NCBI GenBank assembly: GCA_017462485.1
Contig: JAFTRA010000034.1
Span: 1-51,457, forward strand
Length of the DNA: 51,457 nt
Direction: 5' to 3'
Origin: Clostridia bacterium
Lineage (GTDB): Bacteria > Bacillota > Clostridia > Oscillospirales > CAG-272
Position numbers and translations under genes: made by a program. The notes under the pieces are model-generated. The model ran no database searches. It worked only from the letters and a program-made list of their open reading frames with translations, and had not been told where the DNA came from. This document shows, piece after piece, positions 17,753 to 25,249 of this stretch (position 1 is the first letter of the stretch; each line of letters begins with the position of its first letter).

Positions 17753-20700
17753 TTGACCAAAAACAAAAAGAACAATGACACTAAAGTTAAAAATATAAAA
17801 GAGACGCGAAAGGTCACGGAGGCGAAAGAAAAAAAAGAGCCTAAAGAGGTCACGGGGCTTATGCGAGCAGTCCCCGCAATTCTTATTGCAATAGCGCTCT
17901 TTCTTACCCTTTGCTTCATAACGGCAGATACGGGAGCCTTCGGTAAATTCATATCGGGCGTCCTTATGGGACTTTTCTCGTATATGGCCTACACTATACC
18001 GATATTCGTGGCTTTGCACGCAGTTTTCTACTTTGCCGACGTCAAGGAGGGTAAGCTTGTGAGAAGAATAATCTTCTCTCTGGTTGCTCTTATTACCCTT
18101 TCTATGATTGCATTTCTTATACCCGCTATCAAGAGCACTCCCGAGTTCGACGTTGCCGCTTTCTATAAAAACGGCACCGAATCCAAGGGCGGCGGCTTTG
18201 TCGGTAGCGTTATTGCCTATGCTCTTATGAAGATATTCGGCAAGGTCGGTCTTATTATAATAATTCTTCTTCTCATTACGGTGTACGTAATATACCTCGC
18301 TTCAGGCGGCGGCTCGGAATTATCCAAATTCTTCCTGAAAAAACTCGGAAAGCTTGCGAATTTCGGAGCGAGTCTTGAAGAAAAATCCCAAAGCAAAAAG
18401 AAAAAGCGCGAGGAAGAAAGACTTGCGAAGCAGCGCGCTTTTGACGATAAAAGAAACGCTGATTTCTATAATGACGAGTATTTTGGCGCGGATAACGGCG
18501 TAAGCACGCTCGAAATCCCCGAGCTTGGAATTCTTGAGACGAAAAACTCGGTTGGCAGCGCTCATATTCTCCGTGAAACCGTTATAAAGAACACAGACAG
18601 TGAGGTAAGCTCGGGCGTATTTGAGTTTGGCGAGGAGAACGAGCCCCAGAAGAGAAAGAATCACTTTGCCGACGTAGATATTAACAGCGAGCCGAGATTC
18701 GTTCGCACCGAGGCTGTTGAGGAAAAGTTCGGCAGCGACGATATCGTATATGAGGCGCTTGACATTGACGAGCCCACGCTCGAGGCTGAAGACGAGGCGA
18801 AAGAGACATTTGCGCCGATAGATGATAAAACAGCTGCTGATTACGGTATTGATGACAGCGCTGATGCTATCTTCACCGCAGATTTCGACCCGTTTGATAT
18901 AGCCCTCAATGAAAAGAGAGCTGAAAAGGCATCAAGCCGCATAGCCGAGCTCAAGAGAGAAAATAACAGCTTCTCCGAATATATCGCGGATATGACTCCC
19001 GAGCAGATAGAGCAAAAGAGACGTATCGAGGAATTTGAGGAAAACAGAAGACGAGCTCTTGAAAGACAAGCCGCAAAAAAGGCAGAAGAGGCTGCGGTCA
19101 AGGAAGCCATAGAAAAGGAAAACTTAAGAGTTGCCGAGGAAAGAGCCGAAGAGGCTCGAATTGAGAAGGCAAGAGCTGCCGCGGAAGCGGCAAGACGCGA
19201 GGAGCAAGCCAGACTCGCAAGCTTTGCCGCAGGATACAGCGAACCGAAGCCCGCAGAGACTTCAAATGGCGCTGACAGCGGCGCTCACCGTGAGAAGAGC
19301 TATTACGATTCCTTTGCTTCTCAAAACAGCAAGGCTACGGTTCTCTCAATAACAAACGATTATGAAAATCAATACGGCTCGGCTATAAAAAATCAAAATG
19401 CCGCGGACAAATACAGATTCGTCGGCGGAACGGTTACTACCCCTGCGGAAGAGCCGAGAAGAGCTTATAACTCCGACGTTCTGGTAACGGAGAAAAAAGA
19501 AGAGCCTAAGCCCGAGGTCTCTTATGCTACGCAGGGCTCGTCCTTCGGCTCTGCCGCTTATTCGAGCTTTGAGCCTGTAAGGAATGAGGTTACGGTTAAT
19601 ATTCAGAGCGAGACTGAGCCCCGAGAGAGCAACGCTTGGGTAAAGGTTGAGAATCCTAGCGAAATAAAGCCTTCCGAAAGCGCGCTTTCCTTCGAGAATG
19701 ACGATGATTACACCGAACAGAGTCTTCCCTCCTCTGCCGATGCAAAGGAATTCACATTCACCGACACTGAGAGCGTGGATATAGGTGAAAATGCCGAAGA
19801 CGAGGATATGCAAGATACCGTTACGGAGCATACCGTAATCGAAGAGGTACAGACTCTTGAGGTTTCCCGCTCTATGATATCCCCTACTCTCGAAATTGAA
19901 GAAGAGGAAGAGGTAAGAGGCGGTCTTGACTTCTCGCTCGACGATGACGACGAAGACGAGGACTTCACCGACTCCGATGCCGAGGAGACGGTTGAAAGAA
20001 TTGAAATTCCGCCGGAGGAAAGAAATCCCGACGTTGAAAAATACCGCAGTATGTTCACGGTATTCGACGATGAGAGCGATGATACTCCCGAGCCCTCTAT
20101 GACTGATAACTATACCGAAGCTCCCTCGCCGACGGATAATTACGACAGTGGTGATGCGCCGCTTGACAATACCTTTGAAAATACGGCTGACGAGAAATTT
20201 GAAGATGACGAGGATAACGAGGCAAGCGCGGTGGACGAGTACCTCGATGATGAGGACGACGTTCCCTTCGAAGCTCCCGTAAGGGTTGCCCCTCCCAAGA
20301 AGGAGGAAAAGCCAAAGGCCGTGAAGCCCGATTATTCGAACTATAAATTCCCTCCTATCGACCTTTTGAAGAAGAGTCCCGAGGAGGACTGGGATAAAAT
20401 CAACGAGGAGATACAGTACTGCGGAGAGCAGCTTCTGAACACTCTCGATTCCTTTAACATCAAAGCCACTATGAGAGGAATGGAGCACGGCCCGAGAATC
20501 ACAAGATACTCGATAGTCCCCGCAAAGGGCGTCAGAACGAAGCAGATTGAAAATCTTGCCGACGATATTGCTCTCGCTCTCGCTGCTGAATCTATTCGTA
20601 TAGAGGCTCCGATTCCCGGAAAAAGCGCTGTCGGTGTTGAGGTACCCAACAAGGTTCCCTCCCTCGTTACGCTCCGCGATTTGCTTGAAGCACCGGAGTT

Positions 20701-21838
20701 TATGGAGCAGACCTCGAAAACCTGCGTATGCATAGGTAAGAGCGTTGAGGGCTCTCTAGTTTACGGAGATATAGGCTCAATGCCCCACGTGCTTATTGCG
20801 GGCGCTACGGGTATGGGTAAGTCGGTTTGCATTAACTCGCTCATAACGAGTATGCTTTATAAGGCTCGTCCCGACGAGATTAAGTTCATAATGATTGACC
20901 CGAAGAAAGTCGAGTTCGCTCCCTATAAGGGTATTCCTCACCTTCTCGTGCCCGTGGTTACCGAGCCGAAGCAGGCGGCAGGCGCACTTATGTGGGCGGT
21001 TGACGAGATGAACAAGAGATACGATATTATAGAACAGCTCTGCGTTAAGAGTATAGATTCCTATAATAAGAAGGTTGCAGACAATCCCGAGCTTGGCGCT
21101 CCAATGCCCAAGATAGTTATATTTATTGACGAGCTTAACGACCTTATGGTACAGGTGCGCGACCCCGTAGAAGACCTTATTATGCTTATCGCCCAAAAGG
21201 CAAGAGCTGCGGGAATACACCTCGTTATAGGTACCCAGCGCCCCTCGGTTGACGTTATTACGGGCGTTATTAAAGCAAATATTCCCACACGTATTGCCTG
21301 CAAGGTTGCTTCAGGTATAGACTCACGCACGATACTTGAAAAGACGGGTGCGGAAAAGCTTATAGGCAAGGGCGATATGCTCTTTGCTATCCCCGGTAAA
21401 GAGCCTAAAAGAGTTCAGGGCGCATTCGTTTCCGAGAGTGAAACAGAAAGCATCGTTGAATTTATAAAGGCGCAGGTTAAGGGCGAGCTTTACGACGAGT
21501 CGGCTATGGAGGAAATGAAGCGCGCGGCACAGAAATGCGATAAGAACAAGAATGACGACAGTATGGACGACGATGACGACGGAGGCTTTGGCGGCGGTTA
21601 TCTGCACGACAGAAAATTCTTGAATGCCGTTGAGCTTGCTATAAGAAACGGAAGCGTTGCTACCTCATTCTTGCAGAGAAAGCTGCATATAGGCTACGGA
21701 AAGGCCGCTCAATATATCGACATTATGGAGGACCTCGGCGTAGTCGGTGAGAAAAACGGCTCGAAGGCACGTGACGTTCTCATTAGAATGGACGAGTGGA
21801 ATGAGAAGCTTGCAAGACTCACCGATGACAGCTACTAA
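17753..21838 (+). CDS. FtsK/SpoIIIE family DNA translocase with an extra-long linker
   Basis: Membrane-anchored motor that pumps chromosomal DNA through the division septum. It has four membrane segments at about 40-185; a long acidic, low-complexity linker from about 200 to 855, with a Glu/Arg/Ala-rich probable coiled coil at about 420-490; the RecA-like motor (Walker A GATGMGKS at about 1017-1024, Walker B KIVIFIDELND); and the C-terminal winged-helix gamma domain (FLNAVELAIRNGSVATSFLQ onward) that reads polar DNA signals. At 1361 residues it is far longer than the usual 750-950, because of the linker. The TTG start is supported by GGAGG nine bases upstream. Whether it serves vegetative division or sporulation cannot be told. 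Confidence 0.93.
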   Translation: MTKNKKNNDTKVKNIKETRKVTEAKEKKEPKEVTGLMRAVPAILIAIALFLTLCFITADTGAFGKFISGVLMGLFSYMAYTIPIFVALHAVFYFADVKEGKLVRRIIFSLVALITLSMIAFLIPAIKSTPEFDVAAFYKNGTESKGGGFVGSVIAYALMKIFGKVGLIIIILLLITVYVIYLASGGGSELSKFFLKKLGKLANFGASLEEKSQSKKKKREEERLAKQRAFDDKRNADFYNDEYFGADNGVSTLEIPELGILETKNSVGSAHILRETVIKNTDSEVSSGVFEFGEENEPQKRKNHFADVDINSEPRFVRTEAVEEKFGSDDIVYEALDIDEPTLEAEDEAKETFAPIDDKTAADYGIDDSADAIFTADFDPFDIALNEKRAEKASSRIAELKRENNSFSEYIADMTPEQIEQKRRIEEFEENRRRALERQAAKKAEEAAVKEAIEKENLRVAEERAEEARIEKARAAAEAARREEQARLASFAAGYSEPKPAETSNGADSGAHREKSYYDSFASQNSKATVLSITNDYENQYGSAIKNQNAADKYRFVGGTVTTPAEEPRRAYNSDVLVTEKKEEPKPEVSYATQGSSFGSAAYSSFEPVRNEVTVNIQSETEPRESNAWVKVENPSEIKPSESALSFENDDDYTEQSLPSSADAKEFTFTDTESVDIGENAEDEDMQDTVTEHTVIEEVQTLEVSRSMISPTLEIEEEEEVRGGLDFSLDDDDEDEDFTDSDAEETVERIEIPPEERNPDVEKYRSMFTVFDDESDDTPEPSMTDNYTEAPSPTDNYDSGDAPLDNTFENTADEKFEDDEDNEASAVDEYLDDEDDVPFEAPVRVAPPKKEEKPKAVKPDYSNYKFPPIDLLKKSPEEDWDKINEEIQYCGEQLLNTLDSFNIKATMRGMEHGPRITRYSIVPAKGVRTKQIENLADDIALALAAESIRIEAPIPGKSAVGVEVPNKVPSLVTLRDLLEAPEFMEQTSKTCVCIGKSVEGSLVYGDIGSMPHVLIAGATGMGKSVCINSLITSMLYKARPDEIKFIMIDPKKVEFAPYKGIPHLLVPVVTEPKQAAGALMWAVDEMNKRYDIIEQLCVKSIDSYNKKVADNPELGAPMPKIVIFIDELNDLMVQVRDPVEDLIMLIAQKARAAGIHLVIGTQRPSVDVITGVIKANIPTRIACKVASGIDSRTILEKTGAEKLIGKGDMLFAIPGKEPKRVQGAFVSESETESIVEFIKAQVKGELYDESAMEEMKRAAQKCDKNKNDDSMDDDDDGGFGGGYLHDRKFLNAVELAIRNGSVATSFLQRKLHIGYGKAAQYIDIMEDLGVVGEKNGSKARDVLIRMDEWNEKLARLTDDSY

Positions 21839-21919
21839 TAAGCTACTCTCGGATTTGACGGGACCGAAAAAGTCCAAAAAGAAAACAAAATACTTTAAAG
21901 ATTGTACGAGGAATTTTTT

Positions 21920-22450
21920 ATGAAGGTTGCCTTGCTTTTAGCAAACGGATTTGAAGAGGTAGAGGCGCTTACGCCTCTTGATATACTCCGTCGCGCAGGA
22001 GTGCAGGTTGATACTATCGGCATTGGCTCGCTTGAAATCGTCGGCACGCACGATATCCGAGTAATTGCGGATATTAAGTCAAGTGATGCGCTTGTCTCCG
22101 ATTACGATGCTGTTATATTCCCCGGCGGAATGCCCGGAGCAAAGAATCTTGACGAGTCACCCTTTACAGACGAAATCATAGCCGAAGTCCTCAAAAAAGA
22201 CGGCAGACTTGCTGCAATTTGCGCCGCTCCTATGATTCTCGGGCACAGGAATCTGCTTAAAGGCAAGAACGCTACCTGCTTCCCCGGCTTTGAAGAAGAG
22301 CTTTACGGAGCAAATATTGTAAACAAGTCCGTAGTTACGGACGGAAATATAACCACAGCCTGCGGTATGCTCGCGGCGCTTGATTTTGCAAGGGAGCTTA
22401 CCGGACTTCTTGCGTCAGAGGCTGCGGTTACCAAAATTTTCGGAAAATAA
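21920..22450 (+). CDS. DJ-1/PfpI family protein
   Basis: A 176-residue cytoplasmic protein of the DJ-1/YajL branch, with the conserved Glu15 (GFEEVEALTP) and nucleophile-elbow Cys101 (AAICAAPMIL). Proteins of this group act as stress-related deglycase/chaperone-like proteins; the chemistry is debated. The start at 21920 follows a GAGGAA site; an upstream TTG at 21902 lies before it and is unlikely. It lies 81 bases after ftsK with no terminator seen between, so it may be cotranscribed. Confidence 0.87.
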   Translation: MKVALLLANGFEEVEALTPLDILRRAGVQVDTIGIGSLEIVGTHDIRVIADIKSSDALVSDYDAVIFPGGMPGAKNLDESPFTDEIIAEVLKKDGRLAAICAAPMILGHRNLLKGKNATCFPGFEEELYGANIVNKSVVTDGNITTACGMLAALDFARELTGLLASEAAVTKIFGK

Positions 22451-22761
22451 TCAATCCGCGTTTTAATCGGCCGTAAGAGAATCGAACTAACAAGTCTTAC
22501 GACGATAAATTTTAGCGTCTTTCGTCGTACTAACCCTTGTAAAGTGGTACTTTACTGCGGCTCATTACAACAAAATCCATCAAAAATTTATTCGCCGTAA
22601 GATGCGAAGCAGTTTTGAAAGAATAGATTTTTTCATAGACAAACCAATTTTTTTGAGAAATATACGAATTTCGCGGAAAAATCGGTGATGTATAGGGTAA
22701 AATCTATCTTTCAAAACCTTATTACTTCGGTTCTCTTACGGCTACGCTGAATGGAGATTTT
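22451..22761. other. Gene-free region rich in nested inverted repeats
   Basis: Outer 14-base arms at 22470-22483 (GCCGTAAGAGAATC) and 22729-22742 (complement, one mismatch). Inner arms at 22613-22630 (TTTTGAAAGAATAGATTT) and 22699-22716. Smaller hairpins lie inside the left part: TACGACG/CGTCGTA (about 22498-22529) and GTAAAG/CTTTAC (about 22539-22555). The shape is that of a small non-coding mobile-element remnant or a large RNA fold. A related stretch (AGAGAATCAAACTAACA) occurs at about 43415-43431. No transposase or target duplication was recognised. Confidence 0.5.
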
Positions 22762-23406
22762 ATGGCAATTCAAAAGAAACACACGCATATTGCTTACAGA
22801 TGCCCTGAATGTGGCACCGTGATTTACGGTCTGGTCGGTGAATTTGCGCTTGACGCAAGTATGATGCGGCTTAACTGCACCTGCGGAAAGTCCTCTCTTG
22901 ACATCACTCCCACAAATGATAAAAAGATAAAGCTATCCGTTCCATGCGTGCTTTGCAAGGAAAATCACAATTTTATCGTTTCTCCCACGCTATTCTTTGA
23001 CAGAGAGATATTTCTCGGCGGCTGCCCTTACGCTAATATAGACATACTGTTTATAGGCGGCAAGGATAAGGTTGACAGCGCGGTAGAGGAAAACGAAAAG
23101 GCTCTTAAAAAGCTTATCGGAGATATGGGCGTTGAGGCGCTTGAGGACCTGCAGCCTATTGATATGGACGAGGATGAAATTTTGCCTGACGCGGCGGTTT
23201 ACGACCTTATACGCTTCGTCGTTAAGGACCTTGAGGCAGAGGGGCGCGTTGACTGCCCCTGCCATAGCGGAAGATACGATTTGAGATATGCGCCCGGCGG
23301 TATTCAGGTATTTTGCGAGGACTGCGGAGCTACATATTTCTTCAGCTGCGCTTCTGCCGCGGCTGCCGAGGACTATCTTGATATAAATGAGATAAGCTTA
23401 AAATAG
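22762..23406 (+). CDS. Zinc-ribbon protein of unknown function
   Basis: 214 residues, cytoplasmic. Four Cys pairs suggest two or more zinc ribbons: CPECG (14-18) with CTCG (38-41), CVLC (about 57-60), and near the end CPCHSGR and CEDCG (about 176 and 196). Between them lies an acidic helical stretch (residues 95-160). The pattern recalls CpXC-type zinc-ribbon proteins, but I do not recognise the family with confidence. Start ATG with TGGAGA upstream. It converges on the amidase gene; the two reading frames overlap by nine bases at their ends. Confidence 0.7.
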   Translation: MAIQKKHTHIAYRCPECGTVIYGLVGEFALDASMMRLNCTCGKSSLDITPTNDKKIKLSVPCVLCKENHNFIVSPTLFFDREIFLGGCPYANIDILFIGGKDKVDSAVEENEKALKKLIGDMGVEALEDLQPIDMDEDEILPDAAVYDLIRFVVKDLEAEGRVDCPCHSGRYDLRYAPGGIQVFCEDCGATYFFSCASAAAAEDYLDINEISLK

Positions 23407-23967
23407 TCCGTAGTATCTTAACACTCCCCTATATATTCCAAGAGCAAAGAGATTCGGAGAATTAACCATAAGCTCGGCATCAGAGGCATTGGTTATGAAG
23501 CCCATTTCAACGACTACCGCCGGCATCTCGGTTCTTCGCAGAACGTATAGTCCCGGTCTTTCGACGATTCCTCTGTTACGCAGTCCTGTTATAAGAGTCA
23601 TCTGTTCAAGAATGTCATCTGCTACAGCGTAGGCTTCCGTCGAGGAATAGCTGTATATCAGACATTCGGAGCCGTTTGCGGTAGGATTTACAGATGCGTT
23701 TGTGTGCAGAGATATGAACAAATCAGCTCCCCACGTGTTCGCGTCTCTCACTCTTGCCGTAAGGCTCGTGGCGTTTGACGTTCCAAGCAGAGTATCGGGC
23801 GTAGGTCTTGAAAGTCTTGTTTCAAAGTTCGGGTTATTCTGAAAATATCCGTTAAGAAGGATACCTATACGGTAGGTTATGTCCTGCTCGAAATATCCCT
23901 GCCCTTCGGCTCCCGTATTAAAGGAGCGAGGGTTATGCCCTTGGTCAATGTATATTTTTATAGCCAT
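23398..23967 (-). CDS. N-acetylmuramoyl-L-alanine amidase (Amidase_3)
   Basis: A 189-residue catalytic domain that cuts the bond between muramic acid and the stem peptide of peptidoglycan. The zinc ligands are His11 (DQGHN), Glu27 (FEQD) and His88 (FISLHTNAS), and the catalytic Glu154 lies in VVVEMGFITN. No signal peptide, wall-binding or SH3 domain is present, so the bare enzyme would stay in the cytoplasm unless released by a holin, mother-cell lysis or a non-classical route; CwlC-type mother-cell amidases have this design. Start ATG after AAAGGGAAAT. Confidence 0.88.
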   Translation of the reverse strand: MAIKIYIDQGHNPRSFNTGAEGQGYFEQDITYRIGILLNGYFQNNPNFETRLSRPTPDTLLGTSNATSLTARVRDANTWGADLFISLHTNASVNPTANGSECLIYSYSSTEAYAVADDILEQMTLITGLRNRGIVERPGLYVLRRTEMPAVVVEMGFITNASDAELMVNSPNLFALGIYRGVLRYYGLF

Positions 23968-24122
23968 ATTTCCCTTTCAAAAACAAGAGATACGACAAGA
24001 AAGCCGAGTTTTTTATTCAATACGGCATTTCTCATTCTCTTGCCAAGGCGGTGCTGCCGCCTTTTCATCATTTTAATACTTATATACTCTCAGTTTATGT
24101 TTGACGGAGTTTTTTGTTACGT

Positions 24123-24878
24123 ATGAATGAACTTAAAAGACTGCTCAGCTTCGTAAGACGGGGCGTTGACGATTACGCTATGATAGAAGAGGGCGACGTT
24201 ATTGCCGTAGGTATTTCGGGCGGTAAGGACTCTCTTGCGCTCTTAAAGGCGCTTGCCGAAATGCGCCGCTTTTATCCAAAAAAATACGAAGTAAAGGCAA
24301 TTACAATAGATATGGGCTTTGAGGGCTCTGACTATTCGGGAATAAAGGAATATTGCGAGGCTCTTAACGTTGAATACAGAGTGGTTGACACGGAGATAGC
24401 CAAAATCATATTCGACGTCAGACAGGAGTCAAATCCCTGCTCTCTTTGCGCAAAGATGCGACGCGGCTCGCTTCACCTTGCGGCGCAGGAAATGGGCTGC
24501 AACAAGGTTGCGCTCGGGCATCATTTTGACGACGTAGTTGAAACCTTTATGATGAATCTTTTCTTCGAGGGCAGGCTTGGATGCTTCTCCCCCGTTACCT
24601 ACCTTTCAAACAGAAAAATCACGCTTATACGCCCTATGATATACGCTACCGAAAAGGACGTGGTATATTTCGCAAGGCGGCAGAATCTTCCTATTGTTAA
24701 AAGCCTTTGCCCCGAGGACCACAACACAGAGCGCGAGAATATGAAAAATCTCCTTTCCGAGATTGAAAAAAACAACAAGGGCCTCAAGCACAGAATTTTC
24801 AAGGCAATCTGCAAGGGCAACCTTGACGGCTTTGCCGAAAAGGGCAGATATCCCGACGCGGGAGCTTTACCTGAATAA
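24123..24878 (+). CDS. TtcA-like tRNA 2-thiolation enzyme (PP-loop ATPase)
   Basis: 251 residues. The PP-loop motif SGGKDS (32-37) activates a tRNA base with ATP. A CSLC pair (Cys106, Cys109) and a third cysteine near residue 200 (SLCPEDHNTERENM) match the sulfur-transfer or iron-sulfur site of TtcA-type enzymes that make 2-thiocytidine-32. Two starts are possible: ATG 24123, used here because homologous proteins begin near this point, and TTG 24114, four bases after GGAG. Divergent from the amidase. A GC-rich hairpin (AAGGCGG/CCGCCTT, about 24044-24063) precedes it. Confidence 0.82.
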   Translation: MNELKRLLSFVRRGVDDYAMIEEGDVIAVGISGGKDSLALLKALAEMRRFYPKKYEVKAITIDMGFEGSDYSGIKEYCEALNVEYRVVDTEIAKIIFDVRQESNPCSLCAKMRRGSLHLAAQEMGCNKVALGHHFDDVVETFMMNLFFEGRLGCFSPVTYLSNRKITLIRPMIYATEKDVVYFARRQNLPIVKSLCPEDHNTERENMKNLLSEIEKNNKGLKHRIFKAICKGNLDGFAEKGRYPDAGALPE

Positions 24879-24931
24879 ATTTATTTTTTCAAGGCAACAA
24901 AAGCGCTTTGTGTTTTTTAGCTTAATATAAG

Positions 24932-24972
24932 AAGGAATGAAAATTGCGATAGTGCGCTTTTCATTCCTTTTT
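24932..24972 (+). terminator. Intrinsic terminator of the TtcA-like gene
   Basis: A 12-bp stem AAGGAATGAAAA (24932-24943) with TTTTCATTCCTT (24958-24969), followed by T residues. Confidence 0.85.
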
Positions 24973-25023
24973 TGCGTATTTATTAATTTTTAAATAAATA
25001 ACAAATAATCATTTCGCTTTCTG

Positions 25024-25052
25024 TTGACAAAGATTTCGACATATGGTATAAT
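25024..25052 (+). promoter_or_regulatory. Strong sigma-A promoter of the structured small unit
   Basis: TTGACA (25024-25029), 17 nt, TATAAT (25047-25052), a consensus match. The start of transcription is expected near 25058-25060, exactly where the outer stem of the RNA structure begins (25057). Confidence 0.85.
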
Positions 25053-25056
25053 TTAC

Positions 25057-25162
25057 CTGCGACACAATCAAATATTCTTGAAAAGGGTGTACTATGCCAT
25101 TTTTAGTACTTCCGTTCTTTTTCTATACCTTTTTCAAGAAGTTAGATAAGATTGTGTCGCAG
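25057..25162 (+). other. Long hairpin that encloses a ribosome site
   Basis: Two stems nested in one hairpin. The outer stem is 13 bp and perfect: CTGCGACACAATC (25057-25069) with GATTGTGTCGCAG (25150-25162). The inner stem is 17 bp with two G-T pairs: TTCTTGAAAAGGGTGTA (25075-25091) with TATACCTTTTTCAAGAA (25124-25140). The inner stem contains the whole ribosome site AAAAGGG, and the start codon of the 28-codon frame lies in the 32-nt apical loop. The 5' end of the transcript therefore pairs with the coding part. Confidence 0.8.
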
Positions 25163-25180
25163 CAAAGTGAAGTGCTTTGA
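25094..25180 (+). CDS. Small hydrophobic peptide, 28 residues (possible type I toxin or leader peptide)
   Basis: ATG at 25094, six bases after AAAAGGG, ending in TGA at 25180. The product starts MPFLVLPFFFYTFFKKLDKI and ends with a polar tail. It has one very hydrophobic segment (residues 2-14, long enough for most of a membrane helix), two lysines at the membrane edge and a charged end. This composition is common in membrane-acting type I toxins and in some leader peptides. I recognise no family. The ribosome site is buried in the hairpin at 25057-25162. A terminator follows the stop codon by five bases. It might not be translated at all if the RNA itself is the product. Confidence 0.5.
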   Translation: MPFLVLPFFFYTFFKKLDKIVSQQSEVL

Positions 25181-25185
25181 TGGGG

Positions 25186-25217
25186 GCGCGTCGCTTTGCG
25201 ACGCGCTTTTTGCTTTT
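25186..25217 (+). terminator. Intrinsic terminator after the small peptide, before the BspA-like gene
   Basis: Perfect 9-bp GC-rich stem GCGCGTCGC (25186-25194) with GCGACGCGC (25198-25206), loop TTT, then TTTTTGCTTTT. It ends the short unit, or acts as an attenuator for the large gene that starts 33 bases later. A weak second promoter (TTGCGA 25196-25201, 17 nt, TATAAC 25219-25224) overlaps it and could serve the large gene. Confidence 0.85.
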
Positions 25218-25249
25218 ATATAACTAATAAGAAAAGGATGGAAACAGAG

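Noticed and set aside
22513-22761. Riboswitch upstream of the zinc-ribbon gene
   Set aside because: The hairpins do not match any riboswitch core that I know; the nested inverted repeats suggest an element remnant more than an aptamer.
25057-25217. 6S RNA or small SRP RNA
   Set aside because: The long hairpin recalls 6S RNA, but there is no central open bubble of the usual size, the length is short, and the GGAAGCAG-type SRP loop is absent. Kept instead as a structured unit with a small reading frame.
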